From DAOTKC01 sp035449045 (GTDB taxonomy: Bacteria; Bacillota; Clostridia; Christensenellales; CAG-917), in contig DAOTKC010000016.1 in the NCBI GenBank assembly GCA_035449045.1, positions 1-32,329 on the forward strand: a DNA stretch of 32,329 nt, written 5' to 3'. This document shows, in pieces, positions 22,767 through 31,569 of the stretch. The stretch's first letter is position 1. Every line of letters begins with the position of its first letter. The position numbers were made by a program, and so were the translations under genes. The notes under the pieces were generated by a model, which did no database searches, had not been told where the DNA came from, and worked only from the letters and a program-made list of their open reading frames with translations.

Positions 22767-24017
22767 TTAACCTTGGGCTTTTTTGGCGCGTTTTTTGTTG
22801 ACGACGAGAGAGAGCGCCATTTTTTCATAGTCGAATATTTTCTCTATAAGCTCATTGAGTTGACTCATTTCGACGGCGTCTATGCGCTTGAGCTGGGCGT
22901 CGATGTCGAAAGGTTTTTCGGTCATTAAAACATACTTGGAGTGAATTCTCATCAGCGACGCCGTGCTTTCCTCTCCGAACACATAAGCGGCTTTAACCTG
23001 CTGTTTTGCGCTCTTAACCTCTTGTTCGGTCAATCCGCTCTTTTTCAAAATCTCGATTTCGCCGCGGATGGCGTCGAGCGCTTTGGCCTTGTAGGCGGGG
23101 TTCGTGCCGGTGTAAATGACGAAAGCGCCCTCGTTTTTGTAGAACGAAGGATAGGTGTAAATCGTGTAGGCGAGGCCCAGCTCTTCGCGGACGCGCTGGA
23201 AAAGCCGGCTCGACATGCCGCTGCCGAAGGCGGCGTTCAACACCATCAGCGCGGGTGAGAGCGCGTCGGAAAACCTAAGACCGGGGAATGCCATGCCGAT
23301 GTGAGCCTGCTCGATGTCGCGCTCGGTTATGATTTCGCCCTTGTTATAGCTTGCTTTTTTATATTCCGATTTTTCCGCTTTTAAATTTTTGAAACTTTTC
23401 AAGAAATATTTTTTTACGAGCTCGCGCGCCGCCTCTTCCGAGATATGGCCGGCGACCGATACTATGCAGTTGTCGGCGGTGTAGCGGCGGTCGCGGTAGT
23501 CGGCTAGGTCTTTTGATGTGATTGCGGCTACGCTCTCTTTAGTGCCAAGTATCTGCCTCGACAGCGGATGCCCGTCGAAAAACACCTTGGAGAGCGTGTC
23601 CATGCAAACGTCCTCGGGAGTGTCGAGGGACTGGTTGATTTCTTCGATTATGACCGACCTTTCCTTTTTCAATTCTTCATCGGGGAAGGTGGAATTAAAG
23701 AACAAATCGGAGAGTATTTCGGCGCAGTATTCGGCGTTCTCGTCGATGCTGACGAAATGATAGCAAGTCTGCTGCTTGGAGGTGAAAGCGTTGACCTGCG
23801 CTCCCACGCTCTCGAACTCTCGGGCGATGTCGAAGGCGGTGCGCTTGGCCGTGCCCTTGAACTGCATATGCTCCAAAAAATGTGAGATGCCGCTGTTACT
23901 CTCGTTTTCGTCGGCGCTGCCCGTGCCCGCGACTATGCCGAACGCCACCGAGCGCGCCGAAGGCACCCATGCGTGAACCAGCCTTAACCCGTTGTCGAAC
24001 TTAATCAGCTTTGCCAT
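22767..24017 (-). CDS. M16 family zinc peptidase (insulinase/processing-peptidase type, MlpA/YmxG-like)
   Basis: A 416-residue zinc peptidase with the inverted motif HFLEH (His46, Glu49, His50) and a downstream Glu in IIEEINQSLDTPED as third ligand. The second half-domain contains RELGLAYTIYTYPSFYKNEGAF, the Arg/Tyr substrate-binding region of the family. Cytoplasmic: no signal peptide. In Bacillus the homologue mlpA neighbours a polysaccharide deacetylase gene (ylxY), and here such a gene is divergently adjacent. It has a promoter about 90 nt upstream. The substrate is unknown. Confidence 0.93.
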   Translation of the reverse strand: MAKLIKFDNGLRLVHAWVPSARSVAFGIVAGTGSADENESNSGISHFLEHMQFKGTAKRTAFDIAREFESVGAQVNAFTSKQQTCYHFVSIDENAEYCAEILSDLFFNSTFPDEELKKERSVIIEEINQSLDTPEDVCMDTLSKVFFDGHPLSRQILGTKESVAAITSKDLADYRDRRYTADNCIVSVAGHISEEAARELVKKYFLKSFKNLKAEKSEYKKASYNKGEIITERDIEQAHIGMAFPGLRFSDALSPALMVLNAAFGSGMSSRLFQRVREELGLAYTIYTYPSFYKNEGAFVIYTGTNPAYKAKALDAIRGEIEILKKSGLTEQEVKSAKQQVKAAYVFGEESTASLMRIHSKYVLMTEKPFDIDAQLKRIDAVEMSQLNELIEKIFDYEKMALSLVVNKKRAKKAQG

Positions 24018-24102
24018 GTGCTTTAATACTCCACAGTAACTTATTCAATGTTTTGGACTATTGTTTATAGGACGCCCGATTTTTTATCCCGGCGCCTTAA
24101 TT

Positions 24103-24130
24103 ATTATATCACGATAAGGTGAAAAAACAA
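24103..24130 (-). promoter_or_regulatory. Sigma-A-type promoter of the M16 peptidase gene
   Basis: TTGTTT (24130-24125), a 16-base spacer and consensus TATAAT (24108-24103), in the divergent gap between the peptidase and the polysaccharide deacetylase homologue. Confidence 0.6.
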
Positions 24131-24173
24131 GGCGGCATTCATTATTTGAGGCGAGGCCAAATAACATATTATT

Positions 24174-24884
24174 ATGAAAGCCAACATATTCAGTAAATAT
24201 TACGCCAACATAGCGATTTTTCTGACGCTGGCGCTGCTTTCGGTGCTTGCGCTATTCCCCACCGTCGTCGCGGTGTCCGCCGAAAAGCCGCGCTCGCCGA
24301 TTTATTCCGGCCGCGCCGACGCTCCGGGCATCGCCCTTATGTTCAACGTCTACTGGGGGACGGAATACATAGAGCCGATTTTGGATGCGTTGGACGCCGC
24401 GTCCGCCAAGGCGACCTTTTTTATCGGCGGCTCGTGGGCGGACGACAACAACGAGTTAATTCAAAAAATCGCCGAAAGAGGGCACGAAATCGGCAATCAC
24501 GGATATCTGCACCGCGACCACAAAAAGCTAAACGCCCAGAGAAACGAGCAGGAAATTATGACTTGCGACCGCCTTTTGACAGCCATTTTGGGCAAGCTCC
24601 CCTCCCGCCTCTTCGCGCCGCCATCGGGCTCTTTTTCCGACGTTACGCTGACTACGGCGGAAAGGCTGGGTTTCAAGGTCATAATGTGGTCAAAAGACAC
24701 CATCGACTGGCGCGACAAAGACCAAAACCTCGTCTATTCGCGTGCTACTTCGGGCGTCAAGGCGGGTGACCTCATTTTGATGCACCCCACCGGACACACG
24801 CTGGCCGCGCTACCCCAAATTCTGGAGTATTTCGCCTCAAAAAACTTTAAGTGCATAACCGTGGGCGAAGCCATAGGAGCGTAG
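24174..24884 (+). CDS. Polysaccharide deacetylase (NodB) family protein, PdaB/YlxY-like, altered metal site
   Basis: A 236-residue exported or membrane-anchored carbohydrate esterase 4 homologue. The N-terminal hydrophobic segment (about 12-35) ends near VSAEK and may be cleaved. NodB motif 1, usually TFDD or TFDxxWG, is MFNVYWG here, with Asn58 in place of the first Asp. Motif 2 GHEIGNHGYLH keeps both metal histidines (109 and 113). Motif 3 is APPSG rather than RPPYG. Then follow WSKDTIDWRD and LILMHPT with the expected C-terminal His. It may be a weak, different or inactive enzyme acting on peptidoglycan, possibly in the spore cortex. The stop is TAG. The ribosome binding site is weak. Confidence 0.88.
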   Translation: MKANIFSKYYANIAIFLTLALLSVLALFPTVVAVSAEKPRSPIYSGRADAPGIALMFNVYWGTEYIEPILDALDAASAKATFFIGGSWADDNNELIQKIAERGHEIGNHGYLHRDHKKLNAQRNEQEIMTCDRLLTAILGKLPSRLFAPPSGSFSDVTLTTAERLGFKVIMWSKDTIDWRDKDQNLVYSRATSGVKAGDLILMHPTGHTLAALPQILEYFASKNFKCITVGEAIGA

Positions 24885-25002
24885 CCAGGCTTTGTGAAAG
24901 CGGAAAGGACGAAGATAAAACGAGAGGCGAAAGGCAAAAGAGAAAGGTTTAGAGCGAAGGTTTAAGAGCGAATAAAACGGAAATCCAAAAAGTCCAAAAT
25001 TA

Positions 25003-25031
25003 AAAAAACGCCTCGATTTGAGGCGTTTTTT
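25003..25031. terminator. Bidirectional terminator
   Basis: A 12-bp stem (25003-25014 with 25020-25031) with five-base loop GATTT, flanked by A and T runs. It can end both the deacetylase gene (plus) and the metallophosphoesterase gene (minus, 5 nt away). The 115 bases before it are purine-rich and hold no gene. Confidence 0.9.
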
Positions 25032-25036
25032 AGTGT

Positions 25037-25729
25037 TTAAAACAGCTTGACGAGCTTGTTCTGGATTTGGTCGCAGGATGTGAGGTAGTAGTTGACGCCG
25101 TTTTTTTGCACAAGCGGCGCCGAGCGGCACTGTTTGCCGTGAAGATGGCCGTAGACGACGGTCGACACCTTAAACTCCTCGATGATGGCGGTGAACTCGG
25201 AATCGGCGAAAGCGGCGTTGAAAGGCGGATAATGGAGCATGAGTATGGGCGTATCGCCTTCCTTGAGCTTGTTTTTGAGGTCAGTCAGCGTCAAGCGAAG
25301 CCTTATCTGCTCTCTTAAATTGATTTGCTTGTCGTGTTCTAAGGTATCCTCGTCAAGCACCTGCCAGCCTCGGGTGCCCGCCACGACGAAGTTTTCAAAG
25401 CGGAGGGCGTTGTTCTGAATGGCGAACATTCCCTCGGGCAGCGCCGATTTAACCTGCGAATAGGAGCTCCACCAATAGTCGTGATTGCCCCGGACTATGA
25501 CCTTTTTGCCGGGCAGGCGGGATATTTTCACAATATCCGGCTCGGCTTCCTTGAGCGTCATGCCCCACGAAATATCGCCCGCGATTAAAACGAGGTCGTC
25601 CTGCCCCACCTTATCTCTCCAGTCGGATTCGATGTCCTCCCAATAGTTGAGCCAGGCGCCGCCGAATATGTCCATCGGCTTTTCCACCGCCGAGGATAAA
25701 TGCAGGTCGCTTATCGAAAAAACCTTCAT
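25037..25729 (-). CDS. Calcineurin-like metallophosphoesterase
   Basis: A 230-residue two-metal phosphoesterase. All family blocks are present: SDLHL (DxH), AGDISWG (GD), RGNHDYWW (GNHD), MLHYPP (His) and YGHLHG (GHxH). There is no signal peptide, so it is cytoplasmic. The ATG at 25729 (MKVFSISDLHL) is preferred over the TTG at 25756 because it begins directly at the first strand of the fold. It belongs to a common clostridial subfamily with WNYWEDIESDW-like sequence after the first block; the substrate is unknown. A single-gene unit. Confidence 0.9.
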   Translation of the reverse strand: MKVFSISDLHLSSAVEKPMDIFGGAWLNYWEDIESDWRDKVGQDDLVLIAGDISWGMTLKEAEPDIVKISRLPGKKVIVRGNHDYWWSSYSQVKSALPEGMFAIQNNALRFENFVVAGTRGWQVLDEDTLEHDKQINLREQIRLRLTLTDLKNKLKEGDTPILMLHYPPFNAAFADSEFTAIIEEFKVSTVVYGHLHGKQCRSAPLVQKNGVNYYLTSCDQIQNKLVKLF

Positions 25730-25871
25730 AACCCGATTATATACCAAAAGCGACAAAAGAAAAAGCGATTGACTGAACTTGCTCCTCCGCCCCTCACAAA
25801 ATTACTTCCGCGCTCATAGTATGGTAAATAGAAAAGCTAAAAAATTTAGCTGCTATTGCGCTTTCCTCAAT

Positions 25872-25901
25872 TCATGAAGGGGAAGGTCGATTCATAATAT
25901 A
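25872..25901 (+). promoter_or_regulatory. Candidate sporulation-type promoter of the Cys-rich protein gene
   Basis: CATAATATA (25893-25901) fits the -10 of both sigma-G/F (CATnnTA) and sigma-K (CATAnnnTA). A weak TCATG lies 16 bases upstream as -35; no AC for sigma-K at the right distance. An inverted repeat AGCTAAA-AAA-TTTAGCT lies further upstream at 25835-25851. Confidence 0.35.
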
Positions 25902-25920
25902 TCTTAGGAGGTAATTTGCT

Positions 25921-26568
25921 ATGGCATTTTGCAATAATTTAAAACCGGAAAGAAGTCCCGGCAACATAAGCGGCAATCCTTTGCACGGCTTATGCGAACG
26001 GGTGTGCATACAGGCGAAAAAGGTATTCGACGCATGCCTTTCCCAAACAACTCATGAGAACGTGGTGGTGACACTGAGAGATCTGTGCCCGCCCAATCCC
26101 ACACCGCCCCTCACCTTTGTCAGCGCCGCCTCGACAAGCAGCCACGGCAAGGTCAAGGACGTCAGCATCGACCCCATTCCCGACCGTCCCAACTGCAAGA
26201 GAGTGCAGGCCACCGTCTGCATTCCCATCGAGGTCGTATACACCGACAGCTGCGGCAGAGAAGGCGTAGGACAGGGCGAACTCTGCTTCACCAAGGACGT
26301 CGTTTTGAACGTGCCCGACAACTCCGTCATACCCGTCAAAGTAGCGGCGACCGTCAACGTCGTCAGCCCGATGGGCACCTGGATTTCGGGACACACTTTC
26401 TCGCTGACGGTCTGCGTCACCATTCTTTTGAAGATTGAGGCCGAAGTCGAGCTTCTGATTCCCTCTTACGGCTATTGCTTCATTCCGCCCTGTCAGGAAT
26501 TCTCGGCGGAGGCGTGCTCGGGGATATTCGACTTGCCGCTCTTCCCGACGGGAAAATGCTGCGTATAA
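25921..26568 (+). CDS. Cysteine-rich protein, possibly spore-surface, function unknown
   Basis: A 215-residue protein with 15 cysteines and no signal peptide. Near the N-terminus is CERVCIQAKKVFDAC, the middle is beta-rich with two similar halves (each with VxVxIPIEV or VPVKV-type strands), and the C-terminus has PSYGYCFIPPC, EACSGIF and a terminal CCV. I recall similar unnamed proteins from other clostridia but cannot name the family. Cysteine richness, lack of an export signal, a strong GGAGG, a sporulation-like -10 and tight isolation between terminators suggest a highly expressed, disulfide-crosslinked coat or exosporium-type protein; this is inference. Confidence 0.75.
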   Translation: MAFCNNLKPERSPGNISGNPLHGLCERVCIQAKKVFDACLSQTTHENVVVTLRDLCPPNPTPPLTFVSAASTSSHGKVKDVSIDPIPDRPNCKRVQATVCIPIEVVYTDSCGREGVGQGELCFTKDVVLNVPDNSVIPVKVAATVNVVSPMGTWISGHTFSLTVCVTILLKIEAEVELLIPSYGYCFIPPCQEFSAEACSGIFDLPLFPTGKCCV

Positions 26569-26587
26569 ATTAAAAGCTTATGAATCA

Positions 26588-26613
26588 AAAAAACGGCGGG
26601 AACGCCGTTTTTT
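26588..26613. terminator. Bidirectional terminator
   Basis: An 11-bp stem (26588-26598 with 26603-26613) with loop GGAA and flanking A and T runs, 20 nt past the Cys-rich gene. It can also stop transcription leaving engB from the other side. The next 100 bases are purine-rich and hold no gene. Confidence 0.9.
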
Positions 26614-26717
26614 ATTTATCGCATGAGTAAATGAAAAACGGAACGAAAAACGAAAAACGGTGGTGGCGCAAAGCGCAGAACGAAAAAACGAATAACAAAA
26701 AAAACGAAAACCGTGGA

Positions 26718-27308
26718 TTAGTCGGAAAGGAGGAGGGAGATTTTTTTGAGGACTTCGGCGCGGCCGGTGCCGTCCTTTGCCGAGGTGAAAACGATGTCGC
26801 CGCGGCCCACTCCGACGGCTGCGGCAAGGCGGGTTTTTGTGCTTTCATATGCCGAGCGCGGCAGTTTGTCGCACTTGGCCGCAAGCACGAAAAAGGGAAT
26901 CCTCGCGCTATGTAGAAAATTAATGAGCATGAGGTCGTGCTCGCCGGCGTCGAGCCGCGCGTCCAAAAGAACCAGCACGCCCTTAAGCTGAGAGCGGCTT
27001 TTCAAATAGCCTTCGATGAGCTCGCCCCATTTTTTCATCTCGGTCTTGGGCGCTTTGGCGAATCCGTAGCCGGGAAGGTCGACAAGATTAAACGCGCCGC
27101 CGTCAACAGAAAAAAAATTCAAAAGCCTTGTCCGCCCCGGCTCCGACGAGGACTTGGCAAGGCCTTTTCTCATTGTCAGCATATTGATAAAAGAGGACTT
27201 TCCGACGTTGGATTTGCCGGCAACCGCAATCTCGGGAACAGCTTCGCGAGGCAGATTTTCAAGGTCGGCCACCGAGAACAAAAACTCCGCCTTTTTCACC
27301 GAAACCAA
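26718..27308 (-). CDS. engB: Ribosome biogenesis GTPase EngB/YsxC
   Basis: A small GTPase needed for assembly of the 50S subunit. The 196 residues carry G1 AGKSNVGKSS (30-39), G2 region PGRTRLLNFF, G3 DLPGYGFAK, G4 AAKCDK (family usually TKxDK) and G5 TSAKDG. The start is TTG at 27308, 9 bases after GGAGG and 2 nt past the lon stop; a GTG three codons in is an alternative. The lon-engB adjacency is the same in Bacillus (lonA-ysxC). Confidence 0.94.
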   Translation of the reverse strand: MVSVKKAEFLFSVADLENLPREAVPEIAVAGKSNVGKSSFINMLTMRKGLAKSSSEPGRTRLLNFFSVDGGAFNLVDLPGYGFAKAPKTEMKKWGELIEGYLKSRSQLKGVLVLLDARLDAGEHDLMLINFLHSARIPFFVLAAKCDKLPRSAYESTKTRLAAAVGVGRGDIVFTSAKDGTGRAEVLKKISLLLSD

Positions 27309-27310
27309 GG

Positions 27311-29602
27311 TTAAAACCCTCCGATTGCTATGTTAAACACCTCTTTTATGTCATCAACATAAATAAGATTGAGCGCGTTCTTTATAGCCTCGGGCACTTC
27401 GGCAATGTCCTTTTCGTTCTCTTTGGGAAGAATGACGTCGGTGATTTTGGCGCGTTCGGCGGCGAGCAGTTTTTCTTTCAGACCTCCTATCGGAAGCACG
27501 TTGCCGCGAAGGGTGAGCTCGCCCGTCATGGCAAGGTTGCAGGACACTCCCCTGTTGGTGAGTGCCGAAAGCACGGCGGTGGCGAGGGTGATTCCCGCGG
27601 ACGGGCCGTCTTTGGGTATTGCTCCCTCGGGGATGTGAATGTGAATGTCCTTTTTCTTGAAAACCTGTTCGTCAATGTCGAACTCCGCGGCATGGGCGTG
27701 GATATAGCTTATGGCAATCCTCGCGCTCTCCTTCATGACGTCGCCGAGCTGGCCGGTCAAAACGATATCGCCCTTGCCGCTCATTATCGACACCTCGATA
27801 GTGAGTATTTCGCCGCCGAACACCGTCCATGCGAGGCCGGTGACGGCGCCGACTTCGTCGGCTTTGTTCTTTTCGGAGCGGTTATATTTGGGAACGCCCA
27901 AAAACTCGCTCAAATTGGATTTTTTGACGACTACCGTTTCGGTTTCGCCCTCCACTATCTTTCGGGCGGCCTTTCTCATGATTTGGGCTATTGATTTTTC
28001 AAGCTGCCTCACGCCCGACTCGCGCGTGTATTTTTCGATGATGACGTCGAAAAGTCCGTCCTCGAAGGAGATTTGCCCCTCCTTGAGGCCGTTTGCGTCA
28101 AGTTGCTTTTTATAGAGGTGGCGGACGGCTATTTCTCGCTTTTCGACGGGAGTATAGCCGCTCATCTCGATGACCTCCATGCGGTCGAGAAGGGCGGGCG
28201 GTATGGTGTCGGCGGTGTTGGCCGTCGTAATGAAAATGACGTCGGAAAGGTCGAAGGGAATCTCTAAATAGTTATCGCGGAAAGTATTGTTCTGCTCGGG
28301 ATCCAAAACCTCGAGTAGCGCGCTTGCGGGGTCGCCGCGGTAGTCGGAGGAAAGCTTGTCGATTTCGTCCAAAAGGAAGACAGGCATCGATGTGCCCGCG
28401 AGTTTAATGTTGGAAATAATTCTTCCGGGCATGGCGCCGACGTAGGTCTTGCGGTGGCCGCGGATTTCGGCCTCGTCGCGGACGCCGCCCACGCTCATTC
28501 TGATATACTTTCTGTCGAGCGCCTGCGCTATCGAGCGGACGATGGAAGTTTTGCCGACGCCGGGAGGGCCGACGAAGCATAAAATGGGCTCGCGCTTTTC
28601 CTCGGTCAGCTGGTGGACGGCCAGAAACTCCACAATCCTATCCTTGATTTTCTGAAGCCCGAAATGCTCCTTGTCGAGGATTTCCATCGCCTTTTTGAGG
28701 TCTCTGTTATCCTCGCTCTTGACACCCCAAGGAAGCTCGATCACAAACTCGAGATAGTTTCTTGTGATGGAATATTCGGGCGAGGACATCGGCATTTTTG
28801 CGTTTTTGGCGGCGTCCTTTAAAAGTTTTTCCTTGATTTCCTCGGCGATGGGAAGAGCTCGGATTTTTTCAATCAGCTCGTTGTTCTCCTTGCCCTCGCC
28901 CAGCTCGTCTTGAATAGCGCTCATCTGCTCGCGCAAAAAATATTCCTTTTGGCCGCGGTCAATCGACTGCTTGACCTTTATAGATATTTTGCGCTCCAGC
29001 CGAACGATTTCAATCTCGCTGATTAAGCGCATGCTGAGCGTCTCAAGGCGCTTTTCGGTGTCAAATTCCTCAAGTAGGTCGATGTTTTTAGTAAACAAAA
29101 GCGAGCTCGAGACCTTGTCGACAAAGCCGTTCAAATCGTCATACATCGCCGCCGCTTCGTTATAATCGACTCTAAGGACGTCGCCGTTTTCGGAGATGAG
29201 TTCCAAGATAGAGCGGAAAAAGGCCTGCGCCTTGGCGGTCGCGGCGTTGGTCTCGGGAACTGTTTCATAGGATGCTAAAATAAAGGAGGTTGTCTGCACA
29301 AAGTCGCGGATTTTGACGCGGTGCAGCGCTTCGAATTCCACGGTTAGCGCGCCCGACTCGTCGCGGGAGATGTTTTTGATTTTGGCGACAGTGGCGGCCG
29401 AGCTGATTTGATTTATCTTGGGGCTTGCGACGGATTCGTCAAGTTGGGGCGCAAGCAGGATTTTGCCGCCCTTTTTGACCGCCAAAACCGCCTCCACCGA
29501 TTTGCGCCTGCCTATGTCGAGAGTCGGCGAAGTCTTGGGAAAAACGGTGGCGCCCCTCAAGGGAACCAACGGCAGAATTTGCGTGCTTTTATCCGGTTGC
29601 AT
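27311..29602 (-). CDS. lon: ATP-dependent serine protease Lon (LonA type)
   Basis: A hexameric AAA+ protease that degrades misfolded and regulatory proteins in the cytoplasm. The 763 residues show an N-terminal substrate domain (LPLVPLRGATVFP), the helical region, an AAA+ module with Walker A GPPGVGKTS (near 346) and Walker B VFLLDEIDKL, and a C-terminal protease domain with the catalytic serine in PKDGPSAGIT (near 667) and lysine in IGGLKEKLLAA (near 707). No membrane helices, so LonA rather than LonB. It follows clpX by 7 nt with GGAG overlapping the clpX stop. Confidence 0.97.
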   Translation of the reverse strand: MQPDKSTQILPLVPLRGATVFPKTSPTLDIGRRKSVEAVLAVKKGGKILLAPQLDESVASPKINQISSAATVAKIKNISRDESGALTVEFEALHRVKIRDFVQTTSFILASYETVPETNAATAKAQAFFRSILELISENGDVLRVDYNEAAAMYDDLNGFVDKVSSSLLFTKNIDLLEEFDTEKRLETLSMRLISEIEIVRLERKISIKVKQSIDRGQKEYFLREQMSAIQDELGEGKENNELIEKIRALPIAEEIKEKLLKDAAKNAKMPMSSPEYSITRNYLEFVIELPWGVKSEDNRDLKKAMEILDKEHFGLQKIKDRIVEFLAVHQLTEEKREPILCFVGPPGVGKTSIVRSIAQALDRKYIRMSVGGVRDEAEIRGHRKTYVGAMPGRIISNIKLAGTSMPVFLLDEIDKLSSDYRGDPASALLEVLDPEQNNTFRDNYLEIPFDLSDVIFITTANTADTIPPALLDRMEVIEMSGYTPVEKREIAVRHLYKKQLDANGLKEGQISFEDGLFDVIIEKYTRESGVRQLEKSIAQIMRKAARKIVEGETETVVVKKSNLSEFLGVPKYNRSEKNKADEVGAVTGLAWTVFGGEILTIEVSIMSGKGDIVLTGQLGDVMKESARIAISYIHAHAAEFDIDEQVFKKKDIHIHIPEGAIPKDGPSAGITLATAVLSALTNRGVSCNLAMTGELTLRGNVLPIGGLKEKLLAAERAKITDVILPKENEKDIAEVPEAIKNALNLIYVDDIKEVFNIAIGGF

Positions 29603-29609
29603 ATTTCTC

Positions 29610-30878
29610 CTAAGCGCTTTCTTCCTCTTTCAAAAGGGCGGAATCTTCCGTTCTCCGCCTGATAATGGGAGGTTTCACTCCATCAATTACCTCGCCATCG
29701 ATGGTGACGGAAAGTATGGTGCGGTCGGACGGGATAGTATACATGAGGTCGAGAAGGGAGGATTCCATAATAGTCCTGAGCCCTCTCGCGCCGGTCTTTA
29801 ACTTGATTGCCTTTCGAGCGATGGAAGCGAGCGCGCTGTCTTCGATGTCGAGCCCGACGTCGTCCATCGAGAACTGTTTTTTATACTGCTTGACAAGTGC
29901 GTTCTTGGGCTCGTTTAAGATGCGGATTAAGGCTTCCTCGGTCAGCGCCGACAGTCCCACGACGACGGGTATGCGCCCCACGAACTCGGGAATCATGCCG
30001 AACTTGATGAGGTCGGTGGGCTGGAGGTCGGAAATCGTCTTGACAAAATCGTCCTCGTTCGCCGCCTTGACCTTGGCGCCGAAGCCGAAGCCCGAGCCGT
30101 CGCGCCGCCTCGTCACAATTTTGTCGATGTTGACGAAAGCGCCGCCGCAAATAAACAAAATGTTGGATGTGTCGATTTGGTAGCACTCCTGCTGGGGGTG
30201 CTTCCTTCCGCCCTGCGGCGGCACGCTTGCCACGGTGCCCTCAATAATTTTCAAAAGCGCCTGCTGGACGCCCTCGCCCGAGACATCACGCGTTATCGAG
30301 ACGTTCTCGCCTTTCCTTGCTATTTTGTCTATTTCGTCTATATATATAATGCCAATCTCTGCCTTTTTTATATCCTCGTCGGCGGCCTGAATGAGCTTTA
30401 AAAGGATGTTTTCGACGTCTTCTCCGACGTAACCCGCCTCGGTAAGCGTGGTGGCGTCGGCGACGGCGAAAGGCACGTTCAAAATCTTGGCGAGCGTTTT
30501 TGCGAGAAGCGTCTTGCCCGAGCCCGTCGGCCCGATTAAAAGGACATTGCTCTTTTCCAGCACGACGTCGTCGCTCTGGCTTTTGATTTTGCCCGAAAGC
30601 ACGCGCTTATAATGGTTGTAGACGGCGACGGAAAGCACTTTCTTCGCCTCGTCCTGACCGATTATATACTCATCCAAAAGCGCCTTGATTTCCTGCGGCA
30701 CAAGCAGCTTGGGCGCCGCCGATTGAGGCGCATTAAAAGCGAGCTCGCGGTCTAGTATCGCCTGACACGTGACGACGCACTCGTTGCAGATATAAAGGTC
30801 GTTGGGCCCGCTTATGAGCTTGGCGACCTGTTTGCTGCTCTTGTTGCAAAACGAGCAGAATGTTTCCCTCGATCCCAT
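29610..30878 (-). CDS. clpX: ATP-dependent Clp protease ATP-binding subunit ClpX
   Basis: The unfoldase ring that feeds ClpP. The 422 residues contain the N-terminal zinc-binding domain (CSFCNKS then CNECV), Walker A GPTGSGKTLLAK, Walker B IIYIDEIDKIARK, the pore loop GYVGEDVE, the RKH-like loop near RKHPQQE, and the C-terminal small domain with GARGLRTIME. It lies 20 nt after clpP, in the standard tig-clpP-clpX-lon order. The stop is TAG. No CtsR-type repeat was found in the gaps. Confidence 0.97.
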   Translation of the reverse strand: MGSRETFCSFCNKSSKQVAKLISGPNDLYICNECVVTCQAILDRELAFNAPQSAAPKLLVPQEIKALLDEYIIGQDEAKKVLSVAVYNHYKRVLSGKIKSQSDDVVLEKSNVLLIGPTGSGKTLLAKTLAKILNVPFAVADATTLTEAGYVGEDVENILLKLIQAADEDIKKAEIGIIYIDEIDKIARKGENVSITRDVSGEGVQQALLKIIEGTVASVPPQGGRKHPQQECYQIDTSNILFICGGAFVNIDKIVTRRRDGSGFGFGAKVKAANEDDFVKTISDLQPTDLIKFGMIPEFVGRIPVVVGLSALTEEALIRILNEPKNALVKQYKKQFSMDDVGLDIEDSALASIARKAIKLKTGARGLRTIMESSLLDLMYTIPSDRTILSVTIDGEVIDGVKPPIIRRRTEDSALLKEEESA

Positions 30879-30898
30879 GGCTATTCCCGTGCTATATT

Positions 30899-31486
30899 TT
30901 ATTCACGCTTTTCGAATATCTTGTCGATGAGGCCGTAGTCGAGCGCCTCTTTTGCCGACATATAATAGTCGCGGTCGGTATCCTTTTCGATTTGCTCAAT
31001 CGACTTGCCCGTTATGTCGGCTAAAATCTTGTTGATGAGCCGCTTGGTCTTCATGATATGCTTGGCTATTATCTCGACGTTGCTCGCCTGCGTATAGCCG
31101 GTGCCGCCCAAGGGCTGGTGAATCATGATTTCGCTGTGGGGCAGCGCGTAGCGCTTCCCTTTGGTGCCGGCGCAAAGAAGCAGCGCGCCCATCGATGCCG
31201 CCATACCGATGCAGATGGTGCTGACGTCGCAGCGCACGAACTGCATTGTGTCGTAAATGGCGAGGCCGTCGGTGACGTTGCCGCCCGGGCTGTTGATGTA
31301 GACGTTGATGTCTTTGGTGGGGTCCTGCGCCTCAAGATAGAGAAGCTGCGCCACGGTGTCGACGGCGGTCACGTTGTTTATCTCGCCGTTAATAAATATG
31401 ATTCTGTCCTTCAGCATTATGCTGGCGATGCTGGTGACGTCGCTTTCTTCCCGAAGCAAACGGGGCAGGTATAAACTCTTGTCCAT
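30899..31486 (-). CDS. clpP: ATP-dependent Clp protease proteolytic subunit
   Basis: A tetradecameric serine peptidase that works with ClpX or ClpC. The 195 residues carry the catalytic serine in GMAASMGALLL, histidine in SEIMIHQPLGG and aspartate in KDTDRDYYMSA, the usual triad. INSPGGNVTDGLAIYD and the C-terminal YGLIDKIFEKR are also typical. GAGGT lies six bases before the ATG at 31486. The 83-nt gap to tig has no terminator, so the two may be cotranscribed. Confidence 0.97.
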   Translation of the reverse strand: MDKSLYLPRLLREESDVTSIASIMLKDRIIFINGEINNVTAVDTVAQLLYLEAQDPTKDINVYINSPGGNVTDGLAIYDTMQFVRCDVSTICIGMAASMGALLLCAGTKGKRYALPHSEIMIHQPLGGTGYTQASNVEIIAKHIMKTKRLINKILADITGKSIEQIEKDTDRDYYMSAKEALDYGLIDKIFEKRE

Positions 31487-31569
31487 ACAATTACCTCTTG
31501 CTCATAAATTTAATTTTATATTTTGCCGAATTTCCCGAAAAATTCCTTGTCCGAATTTAGCAAATCCGG

